64,000 bases of DNA from Frankineae bacterium MT45 (GTDB lineage Bacteria; Actinomycetota; Actinomycetes; Mycobacteriales; Jatrophihabitantaceae): positions 3,345,423-3,409,422 of the forward strand of contig LT629697.1 of NCBI GenBank assembly GCA_900100325.1. Direction: 5' to 3'. Shown here one piece after another: positions 28,265 to 37,247 of this stretch (positions within the stretch are counted from its first letter, which is position 1; each line of letters opens with the position of its first letter). Made by a program: the position numbers and the translations under genes. Under the pieces are notes generated by a model. The model had not been told where the DNA came from and searched no databases. It worked only from the letters and a program-made list of their open reading frames with translations.

Positions 28265-29329
28265 GTGAACCACTATTCTCGGACCGCCAATTTCGGCCCA
28301 GTTCTCATCGGAGTCGGCGCCCTGATCGGAGTGGCAGCGCTCTCCGCCTGCAGCTCGGACGGCGCCTCCTCCGCCACCGCGGCCAGCGGCACCAGCGTCG
28401 CCGGCCAGACGATCACCGTCTACAGCGGCCAGCACCCCGAGACAACCCAGCTACTGGTCGATGACTTCCACCGCAGCACCGGCGTCACCGTGCGCTTGAA
28501 GTCCTCTGACGAAGCCTCGCTGGCCGGCCAACTGCTCCAAGAGTCCTCGGCCAGCCCGGCCGACGTCTTCTACGCCGAGAACCCGCCGGCGCTGACAACG
28601 GTCCAGCAGCACAACCTCCTCACCGCAGTTGATGCCTCGACGCTGGCCCAAGTCCCCGCCAACGTGAGCTCGGCCAAGGGCGACTGGGTGGGCGTCTCAG
28701 CGCGTACCGCCGCGTTCGCCGCCAACAACTCCGTCCCGGCGGCCGACCTCCCCACCTCGGTCTACGACCTCGCCGGCCCCGCCTGGAAGGGGAAGCTCGG
28801 GATCGCACCGGCCGAGACCGACTTCTCCCCGATCGTCACCGAGATCATCAATGCCAAGGGAACGGCGGCGGCCAGTGCGTGGCTCACCGGCCTGAAGAAC
28901 AACAGCAAGGTCTTCGACGACAACGAGACACTCATCGCCGCCATCGACAAGGGTGAGGTGAAGGGCGGAATCGTCGACCACTACTACTGGTACCGCCTCC
29001 GCGACGAGGTCGGTGCGCAGAAGGTACAGAGTTCGCTGCACTACTTCGCCGAAGGCGATCCAGGTGCGTTCGTGGACGTCTCCGGCGCGGCGGTCCTGGC
29101 CTCCAGTCACCACAAGGCGGCTGCTCAGGCCTTCCTCGCCTACCTGGTGAGCGAGCGGGCCCAGAAGATCATCGCCACCTCGCATTCGTACGAGTACCCG
29201 CTACGCCCCGGAGTCACCTCGGCGACCAACCTGAAACCGCTGGCCAGCATCAGCCCGATCGCTTCACCGACCGAGCTGGGAGACGGGAAGCCCGCCCTCG
29301 ACCTGCTCCAGTCCGTCGGTCTGCTCTGA
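28265..29329 (+). CDS. Ferric iron ABC transporter, substrate-binding lipoprotein
   Basis: 354 aa, GTG start with GGAG 4 nt upstream. Lipoprotein signal with lipobox LSAC (Cys29), Ser/Thr/Ala linker, then a periplasmic-binding fold of the FbpA/FutA type: ITVYSGQHPETTQLLVDDFHRSTGV, DVFYAENPPALTT, GDWVGVSARTA, DHYYWYRLRDEVG (Tyr pair typical of Fe(III) ligands) and YEYPLRPGV. Anchored outside the membrane, it would capture Fe(III) for the following permease. Iron box upstream agrees. Confidence 0.92.
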   Translation: MNHYSRTANFGPVLIGVGALIGVAALSACSSDGASSATAASGTSVAGQTITVYSGQHPETTQLLVDDFHRSTGVTVRLKSSDEASLAGQLLQESSASPADVFYAENPPALTTVQQHNLLTAVDASTLAQVPANVSSAKGDWVGVSARTAAFAANNSVPAADLPTSVYDLAGPAWKGKLGIAPAETDFSPIVTEIINAKGTAAASAWLTGLKNNSKVFDDNETLIAAIDKGEVKGGIVDHYYWYRLRDEVGAQKVQSSLHYFAEGDPGAFVDVSGAAVLASSHHKAAAQAFLAYLVSERAQKIIATSHSYEYPLRPGVTSATNLKPLASISPIASPTELGDGKPALDLLQSVGLL

Positions 29330-29331
29330 CG

Positions 29332-30888
29332 GTGACGGCTATCCAGTTGCGCGCAGCGTCGTCGCCGTGGCACCCGGCCCGCTGGCGACGGCCGTCGCTG
29401 CTGGCGATCTGCGCCATCGCGGTACTGCTGTGCGTCGCGATACCCCTTATCTTTGTGGCTGTTCAGGCCAGCCAGGCCGGTTGGGCGCCGACGCTGCGCC
29501 TGGCCCACCGGCCGCTGGTACGAATCCTCGTCCTGCACACCGTCACCCTTACCTTGGCCGTCACCGCGAGCACCGCCGTGATCGGCTTCGCGGCGGCCTA
29601 CCTGGTGGAGCGGACCGACCTGCCGCTGCGCCGCAGCGTAGGTTTCCTGCTCGTCCTCCCGTTGGCGGTGCCGGAGTTCGTCCAGGGATTCTCGTGGGTC
29701 TCACTCACCTCCACGGTGCGCGGGTTCTCCGGCGCCGTGCTGGTGATGACCTGCTCGCTGTACCCGCTGGTGTACCTGCCGGTCGTGGCCAGCCTGCGCC
29801 GCAGTGACCCGTCGCTTGAGGAGGTGTCCCGCAGTCTCGGGCATGGACGCCTCAGCACGCTGGTCCGGGTGACGATCCCGCTGACCCGTACCGCGCTCGG
29901 CGGTGGCGTCCTCCTCGTCTCCCTCTACCTTCTCGGTGAATACGGTGCCTTCGCCGCGCTGCGCTTTCAGACCTTCGCCACCGCCATCTACACCGAATAC
30001 CGGGTTGCCTACGACACGGCCGCCGCCTCCACGTTGACGATGATGCTCTGCGTACTCGCGCTGCTGCTGGTCTCCACCGAGGCGCGGCTGACCGGCCGGG
30101 GCCGGGCGACCCGCGGCGGCTCGGACGGCCGGGCAGCGAGTCGGGTCTCGCTCGGCTGGGGACGCTGGCCTGCCCTAGCGGCATTGATCGCGTTGTTGGG
30201 GGCCGCGCTTGGGGTGCCGATCGCCGCCCTCATCGACTGGTTCACCACCGGAACGTCCGGGACGCTGCCACCGGCGTCGATCTTCGCCGATGCCCGCAAC
30301 ACCCTCGGCTACGCGCTGGCGGCGGCAGGCATCGCCACCCTGGCTGCGCTGCCGGTCGCGCTCTACTCCTGGCGGCGCCGGACCCGCCTGGCCGTCGCCG
30401 TCGAGCGGGGTGCGTACCTGACCCGCGCCCTCCCTGGTATCGCCATCGGACTCTCAATCGTCTTCGTGACGATTCACTACGCGCGCCCGTTCTACCAGCA
30501 GCCCCCGATGCTGGTCGCCGGCTACGTTGCCCTCTTCTTCCCGCTTGCCCTCACCGGCCTGCGGGCCGGGCTCGCCGCCGTCCCCAACGGTGTTGAGGAG
30601 GTCGCGCGCTCCCTCGGTGCCTCCCGGTGGCGGGTCCTCTGTCGGGTCACCCTGCCACTGATTGCGCCCGCCCTGGGTGTGGCAGTGGCGCTGGTCGCGC
30701 TATCGGCCAGCACCGAACTCACCGCCACCCTGCTGCTGCGCCCGATCGGAACCGAGACGCTAGCCACCCAGTTCTGGAGCTACACCACGGGCCTCGCCTA
30801 CGGTGCCGCCGCCCCGTACGCCGCAGTCATGATCGGCCTCTCAGCGATCCCGGTCGTGCTGCTGGCCCGTCGCGGGGTGTTGCAGTGA
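29332..30888 (+). CDS. Ferric iron ABC transporter, fused permease
   Basis: 518 aa, GTG start at 29332, 2 bp after the binding-protein stop. About twelve membrane segments in two homologous BPD-transport halves; each carries the EAA loop (EVSRSLGHGRLSTLVRVTIPLTR and EVARSLGASRWRVLCRVTLPLIAP). This is the double-domain FbpB/FutB type, one polypeptide forming the whole channel. It overlaps the ATPase gene by 4 bp. Confidence 0.92.
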   Translation: MTAIQLRAASSPWHPARWRRPSLLAICAIAVLLCVAIPLIFVAVQASQAGWAPTLRLAHRPLVRILVLHTVTLTLAVTASTAVIGFAAAYLVERTDLPLRRSVGFLLVLPLAVPEFVQGFSWVSLTSTVRGFSGAVLVMTCSLYPLVYLPVVASLRRSDPSLEEVSRSLGHGRLSTLVRVTIPLTRTALGGGVLLVSLYLLGEYGAFAALRFQTFATAIYTEYRVAYDTAAASTLTMMLCVLALLLVSTEARLTGRGRATRGGSDGRAASRVSLGWGRWPALAALIALLGAALGVPIAALIDWFTTGTSGTLPPASIFADARNTLGYALAAAGIATLAALPVALYSWRRRTRLAVAVERGAYLTRALPGIAIGLSIVFVTIHYARPFYQQPPMLVAGYVALFFPLALTGLRAGLAAVPNGVEEVARSLGASRWRVLCRVTLPLIAPALGVAVALVALSASTELTATLLLRPIGTETLATQFWSYTTGLAYGAAAPYAAVMIGLSAIPVVLLARRGVLQ

Positions 30889-31949
30889 CCGACGATGACA
30901 ACGGTGGCCTTCTCGTTACCAGTCTGGCCGCCTCGCACGGAGAGCAACTCGTTCTGCGGCATGTCGATCTGCGGGTACCACAGCGGGCCCTGGCCTGCAT
31001 TCTCGGTCCGTCGGGCTGCGGCAAGACGACGCTGCTGCGGGCCATCGCCGGTTTCCACGTCCCGTCCAGCGGCACCATCACGCTGAACGATCGTGTCCTC
31101 GACACCGCGAGCGGAACCCATCTGCCGGCCGAGAAGCGCCGCATCGGTTACATACCGCAGGATGTCGGACTCTTCCCGCACCTCACCGTCCGGGGCAACA
31201 TCGCCTTCGGACTTCGCCGCGGGGATCGGTCGGGGCGGGAGCGGAGATTGGTCGAGCTCATGGAGTTGACCGATCTGAACGGGCTGTCCCGGCGCTATCC
31301 GCACGAACTCTCCGGCGGGCAGCAGCAGCGGGTCGCCATAGCCCGGGCGCTCGCCGCTGACCCCGAGCTGCTGCTCCTCGACGAGCCCTTCAGCGCCCTG
31401 GACTCCCACCTGCGGGCCCGGGTGCGCGCCGAGGTGGTGGACCTGCTGCGCGCCACCGGGACGACGGCGGTGATGGTGACTCACGACGCCGCGGAGGCGC
31501 TGGCCTTCGCCGACCTGATCACGGTGATGGAGCAGGGTCGGGTGTTGCAGAGCGGGACCCCGCAGCAACTGCATGACCAGCCGACTTCGGCCACGGTCGC
31601 GCGGGCACTCGGCGAAGCGAACGTCCTCGCGGCCACCTGGGCACCGCAGGGGGCGCTGACCTGCCTCGGGTCGATGTCGCTCACCGCTGGTCCGCCGCAG
31701 GCGCCGTTCGAGGTTCTCATTCGACCCCGGCAGTTATCGGTCGAGGCGATTGCCGACGGCGCCGACGCGGTCGCAGAGGTTCGGCGCAGCAGCTTCCAGG
31801 GCGAGGACCATCGCCTGGAGTTGACGGCCAAGAGCAGCGGCGACACTCTCGTCGCCTACAGCCGGACTCCGTTCACGATCGGCGCCGGGGTCGCGGTCAG
31901 CGTGGCCGGCCCGGTTCATCCGATGAGCGTCTCAGTCAGCCCGGCCTGA
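30885..31949 (+). CDS. Ferric iron ABC transporter, ATP-binding subunit
   Basis: 354 aa from GTG 30885 (GTGA overlap with the permease stop). Walker A GPSGCGKTT, Q-loop IPQDVGLFPHLTV, signature LSGGQQQRVAIARAL, Walker B LLLLDEPFSALD, switch His VTHDAAEAL, and a C-terminal TOBE-like domain (about residues 245-350) as in FbpC. It powers uptake of Fe(III). It ends inside the last 18 bp of the convergent rhomboid-like gene. Confidence 0.93.
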   Translation: MTDDDNGGLLVTSLAASHGEQLVLRHVDLRVPQRALACILGPSGCGKTTLLRAIAGFHVPSSGTITLNDRVLDTASGTHLPAEKRRIGYIPQDVGLFPHLTVRGNIAFGLRRGDRSGRERRLVELMELTDLNGLSRRYPHELSGGQQQRVAIARALAADPELLLLDEPFSALDSHLRARVRAEVVDLLRATGTTAVMVTHDAAEALAFADLITVMEQGRVLQSGTPQQLHDQPTSATVARALGEANVLAATWAPQGALTCLGSMSLTAGPPQAPFEVLIRPRQLSVEAIADGADAVAEVRRSSFQGEDHRLELTAKSSGDTLVAYSRTPFTIGAGVAVSVAGPVHPMSVSVSPA

Positions 31950-32624
31950 ACGTTCGAAGGCGAAGATGGGTGTGCGCAACCAACTGGGCAGCCGCAGCGA
32001 CTGAACGGCGAAGACGAACGCGCCCGTCCCGAAGGCGATGACGTGCTCACTGATCGTCATCGGCGAGTTGATGCGGAGGTCGACCGCCGCGATCACCAGC
32101 ACCCCGACCAGCAACCAGCGGCTCCGGGTCGCCAGCAGCAGTGCCCCGAACGCACCCATCACCAGGCAGGAGGTGCCGTAGTCACGCACCATAAGCCAGG
32201 AATGCCAGTCATTCGCCGCCGCGTTCAGGTCGACGCTCACCGTCGAGACGACGTGGGCGCTCACCGTGACGGCGAGGAGGCCGGCCGTCCCCAGACGCCG
32301 CTCCAGCAGCACGAAGGCCGTGGCACAGATCGAGAGCGTCCAGAGGAGATCGGCCACACTGTGCGCGCAGAACGCACTCAGCGGGAGTCGCCAGAGGAGC
32401 CCGGGGCGGAGGTGGGTGAGATCCCGTCCGCGGTAGGTGATCATCCGGGCGAAGTCGGGGTGGTCGGCCGCCGGAAGGAGGAATCGGGCCAGCGACACAC
32501 TCAGCACCCCGAGGGCCAGACCGATGCTCCCTGGTACTGATCTCAGCAGGCCGACGGCTCCCGCGATCCGGGCGTGGCCGCTCGTCGGTGCGGGTGGCGG
32601 CGGGTTCGAAGTCATCCGCTTCAA
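31932..32624 (-). CDS. Rhomboid-like integral membrane protein
   Basis: 230 aa with six hydrophobic segments (about 30-50, 78-106, 112-130, 150-165, 170-182, 190-210). DYGTSCLVMGAFGALL gives a G-x-S-x motif at Ser152, and HVIAFGTGAFVF gives His194 in the last helix, the arrangement of rhomboid serine proteases. Spacing from Ser to His (42) is shorter than in GlpG, so an inactive rhomboid-like fold is possible. It overlaps the iron ATPase gene end-to-end by 18 bp. Substrate unknown. Confidence 0.65.
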   Translation of the reverse strand: MKRMTSNPPPPAPTSGHARIAGAVGLLRSVPGSIGLALGVLSVSLARFLLPAADHPDFARMITYRGRDLTHLRPGLLWRLPLSAFCAHSVADLLWTLSICATAFVLLERRLGTAGLLAVTVSAHVVSTVSVDLNAAANDWHSWLMVRDYGTSCLVMGAFGALLLATRSRWLLVGVLVIAAVDLRINSPMTISEHVIAFGTGAFVFAVQSLRLPSWLRTPIFAFERSGRAD

Positions 32625-32630
32625 ACTAAT

Positions 32631-33470
32631 TCAGGCGTCGCGGCGCCTCAAGAGCAACGCCCCGGCGACGATCGCGACGATGGTCCAGATCGCCATGACG
32701 GCCAGGCCCCGCCAGGGCGTCAGCGATGACGGATCCCGCAGGCTGCTGACGAAACTGCCGCCGGCCTCGCTCGGGAGGTATCGCGCGATGTGGCGTCCCC
32801 AACTGCCGAGGCCATTGCCGAAGAGGACCGGAAGCACCAGGATCGTCGCGATGTACGCGACCAGGGCGCCCGGCGTGCTGCGCACTATCCAGCCGAGCAT
32901 CATCCCGATGACGCCGATCAGCGTGAGGTACACACCGGTTCCGACGACGACCCGAAGCACTCCAGGATCGCTGAGGGAGTAGCCGGTTCGATAGTGGCCG
33001 ATGATCGCCTCCGAGGCGAGAAAGGCGACGAGGCTGGTGATGACCATGGTGACCAGCGAGATAACGACGAAGACGCCCAGCTTGGCCCAGACGACCGGTA
33101 CCCGCTGCGGCACCGCTGCGAAGGTGGAGCGAATCATGCCGGTGCTGTACTCGCCGGTGACGAAGAGAACCCCGAGGGCACCGATGAGCAGCTGGGCCAG
33201 GTAGTAGCCCTGGAGTACCGACGACGGGACGATGTCGTCAGGGTGGATGTCGAAGGTGATCCGCCGGGTGTTGTAGCCGACCACGACGGCGATGAGAAGC
33301 ATCCCGCCGATGGCTGTGAAGAGAACGGCAAGGGTGGAGCGGAGAGTGCGGAACTTGATCCACTCCGAGTTCAGGACCCGGCCGAGGGTGACCGGCTGAG
33401 CTTGAGCTCGGTCCGACAACGGCGGGACGGCGGGGAGCGACTGCTCATCCAGGACGGCGTTCGTGCTCAT
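32631..33470 (-). CDS. ABC-2 type transporter permease
   Basis: 279 aa; ATG overlaps the ATPase stop as ATGA. Polar N-terminus, then SEWIKFRTLRSTLAVLFTAIGGMLL, the usual start of actinobacterial ABC-2 permeases, and about six membrane helices (around 52-72, 100-120, 137-158, 178-205, 210-225, 255-272). Works with the ATPase encoded just upstream. It is probably an exporter of an unknown lipid, peptide or drug. Confidence 0.85.
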   Translation of the reverse strand: MSTNAVLDEQSLPAVPPLSDRAQAQPVTLGRVLNSEWIKFRTLRSTLAVLFTAIGGMLLIAVVVGYNTRRITFDIHPDDIVPSSVLQGYYLAQLLIGALGVLFVTGEYSTGMIRSTFAAVPQRVPVVWAKLGVFVVISLVTMVITSLVAFLASEAIIGHYRTGYSLSDPGVLRVVVGTGVYLTLIGVIGMMLGWIVRSTPGALVAYIATILVLPVLFGNGLGSWGRHIARYLPSEAGGSFVSSLRDPSSLTPWRGLAVMAIWTIVAIVAGALLLRRRDA

Positions 33471-34423
33471 CGGTTCACTCCTGCGGTGGCGAGCTCGGCG
33501 TCAGAGCCGCCGCGGTCGGAACGGAAGTCGATCGACTCCTCGGTGAGCGCCATGTAGGCCTCCTCGAGCGAAGCGGACTGGGTGAAGAGTTCGAAGAGGG
33601 TGAGGCCCGCCGCGGCGGCGAGGTGGCCGACCTGCTCCCGGCTCAGACCCTCAACCTCGAGCCCGTCGTCGGCGAGCGGGCTGACCTTCGCGCCCTCGGC
33701 CAGCAGTACCTCGGCCAACTGGGCGCGCTGGGGTGAGCGCACCCGGACGGTGTCAGCGGCGGCGCTCGCGATGAAGTCGCTCATCGACTCGTCCCGGAGC
33801 AGCCGCCCCTTTCCGACGACGATCACGTGATCGGCGGTGAGCGCCATCTCGCTCATCAGGTGCGAGGAGAGGAAGACCGTACGTCCGTCCTCAGCCAGCC
33901 CCTTCAACAGGTTGCGGATCCAGCGAATGCCATCCGGATCCAGTCCGTTCACCGGCTCGTCGAGGATCAGCGTCCGCGGATCGGCCAGCAGCGCCGAGGC
34001 GATGCCCAGCCGCTGCCCCATGCCGAGGGAGAAGGCGCCGACTCGCTTGTCGGCCACCGCGCTCAGGCCGGCGAGCTCGATCACCTCGTCAACCCGGCGG
34101 CGCCCGATCCCGGTGGTCGCGGCCATCGCGAGGAGGTGATTGCGGGCCGACCGGCCGGTGTGGACCGCCCGTGCCTCCAGCAGCGCGCCGACCTCCCGCA
34201 GCGGACGGGCATGCTCGGCGTACGGCCGCCCATTGACCGTGACCGACCCGGAGCTCGGCGCGTCCAGGCCGAGAATCATCCGCATTGTTGTGGACTTCCC
34301 AGCTCCATTCGGTCCGAGAAATCCAGTGACGATTCCCGGACGCACCACGAAGGTGAGGTCCTGCACCGCCATCTTGTCGCCGTAGCGCTTACACAATCCA
34401 GCAGCGTTGATCACGTCGACCAT
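33467..34423 (-). CDS. ABC transporter ATP-binding protein (DrrA/CcmA type)
   Basis: About 318 aa. ATG 34423 is used; a GTG three codons later has a better-spaced AGGA, so the start may be 34414. Walker A GPNGAGKST, signature SLGMGQRLGIASAL, Walker B LILDEPVNGLD, His switch SSHLMSEMALTADHV, then a C-terminal domain ending VEGLSREQVGHLAAAAGLTLFELFTQSASLEEAYMALT. This is the antibiotic/lantibiotic-exporter type of ABC-2 ATPase. It precedes its permease with a 4-bp overlap. Confidence 0.88.
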   Translation of the reverse strand: MVDVINAAGLCKRYGDKMAVQDLTFVVRPGIVTGFLGPNGAGKSTTMRMILGLDAPSSGSVTVNGRPYAEHARPLREVGALLEARAVHTGRSARNHLLAMAATTGIGRRRVDEVIELAGLSAVADKRVGAFSLGMGQRLGIASALLADPRTLILDEPVNGLDPDGIRWIRNLLKGLAEDGRTVFLSSHLMSEMALTADHVIVVGKGRLLRDESMSDFIASAAADTVRVRSPQRAQLAEVLLAEGAKVSPLADDGLEVEGLSREQVGHLAAAAGLTLFELFTQSASLEEAYMALTEESIDFRSDRGGSDAELATAGVNR

Positions 34424-34474
34424 CCTGGCCAAGGCGTCGTGTACGAACGATGTGAAAAGCCGCTCCCGGACCGA

Positions 34475-35524
34475 CTAGTTGTCGAAGCTCACAGAAACCG
34501 TGTCGCTCGTCGGCAGCGACTGGCAGGTGAGCACGTATCCGGCGTCGAGTTCGCTCTGCTCCAGGGCGAAGTTACGGCGCATGCGCACCTCGCCCTCGGT
34601 GACCAGCGCCCGGCAGGTCCCGCAGACGCCGCCGCGGCAGGCGAACGGCAGATCCGGACGGACCCGCTGGGCGGCGTCGAGGATCGGGACGCCGGGGGGC
34701 ACGGTGACGCTGCTGTGGCGCCCGTCCAGCAGCAGGGTGACCTCCGCGCCCGGCCCCACCGGCGCGTCCACGTGCTGCACCGGTGGCGGGGGCTCCTCCT
34801 CGACGTAGAACAATTCACGGTGGATTCGCCCGACCTCAACCCCGAGTTCGACGAGCACCTCGGTGGCGTCCGTGGTCATCCCGAGCGGTCCGCAGAGCCA
34901 CCATCCGTCGACGCTCGACGGTTCCACGGTGACCGGCAGCAGCTGGCGCAGCTTCGCCGCATCCAGGCGGCCATTGAAGAGCTCGACCTCCTGGGCCTCG
35001 CGGGAGAGCACGTGCACCAGGCACATCCGGGACGGGTAATTGTCTTTCAGGTCGGCCAACTCGTCAGCGAACATCACCGTCTGACTCCCCCGATTGCCGT
35101 AGAGAAGGGTCACTGAGGAGTTCGGGTCACCGGCCAGGATGGACTTGGCGATCGAGATCATCGGGGTGATCCCGGAGCCGGCCGCGATCAGCACATGACG
35201 ACCCGCGTCGCCGAGCTCCGGCGTGAAGGAGCCGGCCGGCGCCTGGACCTCAAGGGTGTCCCCAACCTTCGTACCCCGCACCAGCAGCGTCGAGACCGCA
35301 CCTCCGGGCACCTCCCGGACACCGATGCGCAGCGGGTCGCCCAGCGGCGCACAGATGGAGTACGAGCGTCGCTGCTCCCCCACCCGGATCGTCACTGTCT
35401 GCCCGGCGGCGAAGTCGAACTCCTGCTTCAGCGCGGGCGGAACCTCCAGCGTGAGGGCGGCCGCCTCGTCGGTGAGCGCCTCCACAGCCGACACCCGCAG
35501 CCGGTGAAAGTCACGTCGCGCCAT
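34475..35524 (-). CDS. paaE: Phenylacetyl-CoA 1,2-epoxidase reductase subunit
   Basis: 349 aa. FNR-type N-terminal half: RRSYSICAP (FAD), GSGITPMISIAKSIL (NADPH); plant-type ferredoxin C-terminus with [2Fe-2S] ligands CRGGVCGTC and CQS. It passes electrons from NADPH to the PaaA di-iron site. Last gene of the paaABCDE operon, 3 bp after paaD. Confidence 0.93.
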   Translation of the reverse strand: MARRDFHRLRVSAVEALTDEAAALTLEVPPALKQEFDFAAGQTVTIRVGEQRRSYSICAPLGDPLRIGVREVPGGAVSTLLVRGTKVGDTLEVQAPAGSFTPELGDAGRHVLIAAGSGITPMISIAKSILAGDPNSSVTLLYGNRGSQTVMFADELADLKDNYPSRMCLVHVLSREAQEVELFNGRLDAAKLRQLLPVTVEPSSVDGWWLCGPLGMTTDATEVLVELGVEVGRIHRELFYVEEEPPPPVQHVDAPVGPGAEVTLLLDGRHSSVTVPPGVPILDAAQRVRPDLPFACRGGVCGTCRALVTEGEVRMRRNFALEQSELDAGYVLTCQSLPTSDTVSVSFDN

Positions 35525-35527
35525 CCC

Positions 35528-36058
35528 CTAGATCTCCTTGACGTACTCGAACGGCTCCTGGCAGGCGCCGCAGCGGTAGAGCGCTGTGCAGGCGGTCGCC
35601 CCGAAGGGTGACGTCTCGCGGGTCTGGGTGGAGCCGCAGCGCGGGCAGGCGACCTGACGCACGGGTCTGGTCAGGGTGAGCGGCACCGGGCCGCTGGGGC
35701 GGGCCACGGTCGGGTTCGGCGGGGCGACGTCGGCCGCCGCAAGTTTCTCCCGCCCGACTGGGGTGATCCAGTCGCTGCTCCACGGCGGCGAGAGGCTGGT
35801 CCGCACGACCACCTCCTCGAATCCGGCGTCCCGCAGGTGCCGCTGCAGGTCGAGGCTCATCTCGCGCATCGCCGGACACCCCGAATAAGTAGGGGTGATC
35901 GTCACCGTGGCCCGGCACCCGCCGTCGTCGAGTGTCGTGCAGTCGACGCGCCGCAGGATGCCGAGTTCGGCCAGTGACACCATCGGCAGCTCCGGGTCGG
36001 GGACGCCGGCCGCGACCCGCCAGGCCAGTTCTCTATCGAGCGAGAGGATCACCATCAC
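35528..36058 (-). CDS. paaD: Phenylacetyl-CoA epoxidase assembly protein
   Basis: 176 aa. The start overlaps the paaC stop (GTG at 36058, or ATG at 36055). The N-terminal part is a MIP18/DUF59 domain (DPELPMVSLAELGILRRV, TPTYSGCPAMREM with its Cys), and the C-terminus has a Cys4 zinc ribbon (CPRCG and CGAC). It is thought to mature the iron centres of the Paa epoxidase. Confidence 0.93.
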   Translation of the reverse strand: MMVILSLDRELAWRVAAGVPDPELPMVSLAELGILRRVDCTTLDDGGCRATVTITPTYSGCPAMREMSLDLQRHLRDAGFEEVVVRTSLSPPWSSDWITPVGREKLAAADVAPPNPTVARPSGPVPLTLTRPVRQVACPRCGSTQTRETSPFGATACTALYRCGACQEPFEYVKEI

Positions 36059-36939
36059 CAGCTCGCCTCCGGGTGGGCCCGCGCGACACTCTGCAGCTCG
36101 GCCAGTAGCGGGGCGAGCGCCTCGGTGTGCCGCCCGTCGCGCCCGCCTCGACCGGCGGCGTCCGAGGTCGCGACGACCTCGGGGCGGCTCAACCCGGCGG
36201 TGCTGAGGACGTTCTGCATTACGCCGTCGAACTCGGCCCGGGTGGCCGGGACGGCCACCGCCACCCCGGTGAGCCGGCCCTCGACGGGGTGCGGCGCGAA
36301 GAGTTCGTCGACGAACGGCCAGCTAATCGCAAGCCCGGCCTGCATCCGCTGCTTCGACAGGGCGGTGCCGTCACCCAGCCGGAGCACCCAGCGGGCCGCG
36401 TAGTCGCGGTGATAAGCCAGCTCCTTCACCGCCATCCCGGCGATCGCCGCCAGCACCGGATCGGCCGCGGTGCGCAGCGCATCGAAGAGCGCCAATCGCC
36501 AGGTCGAGAAGATCAGCAGCCGGGCCACCAGTTCGGCGAAGTCGGCATCGGCCCGTTCGACCAGCCGGACGCTGCGGAAATCCTGCTCCGCACGCCCGAA
36601 GGCGAAGGCGTCCTCGTCGCGGCCAGTGCCGTCGGCGGCACCGGCCCGGGAGTAGAGCATCCGGGCCTGACCGAGGAGATCGAGCGCGATGTTGGCCAGC
36701 GCGGTCTCCTCCTCCAACTCAGGAGCGCGGGTCAGCCACTGCTGCAGCCGGTGGGAGTAGACGAGCGCGTCGTCACCGAGCATCTCGCAGTAGGCCCCGA
36801 GCGCCGGGCCATCCACGCCCGGCGGGAGGGTCGTGTCGACGCCGGCCAGCGGGTCGCTGAATCCGGTGCCGAAGGCCCAGCGCTGATCGTCGCTCACCTC
36901 CCCCAGGGCGAGGTAGGCGTCGAAGTCGTCATCGTTCAT
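36055..36939 (-). CDS. paaC: Phenylacetyl-CoA 1,2-epoxidase structural subunit
   Basis: 294 aa from ATG 36939 (a TTG three codons upstream is too close to the AAGGGG site). Ferritin-like helical bundle: EEETALANIALDLLGQARMLYSRAG and YHRDYAARWVLRLGDGT. It lacks a full di-iron set and stabilises PaaA, as in the PaaA2C2 heterotetramer. It lies 14 bp after paaB. Confidence 0.93.
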   Translation of the reverse strand: MNDDDFDAYLALGEVSDDQRWAFGTGFSDPLAGVDTTLPPGVDGPALGAYCEMLGDDALVYSHRLQQWLTRAPELEEETALANIALDLLGQARMLYSRAGAADGTGRDEDAFAFGRAEQDFRSVRLVERADADFAELVARLLIFSTWRLALFDALRTAADPVLAAIAGMAVKELAYHRDYAARWVLRLGDGTALSKQRMQAGLAISWPFVDELFAPHPVEGRLTGVAVAVPATRAEFDGVMQNVLSTAGLSRPEVVATSDAAGRGGRDGRHTEALAPLLAELQSVARAHPEASW

Positions 36940-36953
36940 TGGAGGCAATCCCC

Positions 36954-37247
36954 TTACATGTGCGGGACGTCGTCGGGGATCTCGTAGAAGGTGGGGTGGC
37001 GGTAGACCTTGTCACCGGAGGGGGCGAAGAAGGGGTCCTTCTCCTGCGGGCTGGACGCGGTGATGGCCGTCGCTGGGACCACCCAGATACTCACGCCCTC
37101 GTTGCGGCGGGTGTAGAGATCACGGGCGCTGTGCAGGGCCATCGTCGCGTCGGCGGCATGCAGCGAACCCACGTGCACGTGGTTCAGGCCGCGCTTTCCG
37201 CGCAGAAACACCTCATATAGCGGCCATTCGGCCCGGGTCGCGGTCAT
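36954..37247 (-). CDS. paaB: Phenylacetyl-CoA 1,2-epoxidase bridging subunit
   Basis: 97 aa, ATG overlapping the paaA stop by 4 bp. [24 protein letters not shown] and [15 protein letters not shown] are the PaaB family core, ending in the usual [19 protein letters not shown]. It bridges PaaAC dimers in the epoxidase. Confidence 0.95.
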   Translation of the reverse strand: MTATRAEWPLYEVFLRGKRGLNHVHVGSLHAADATMALHSARDLYTRRNEGVSIWVVPATAITASSPQEKDPFFAPSGDKVYRHPTFYEIPDDVPHM

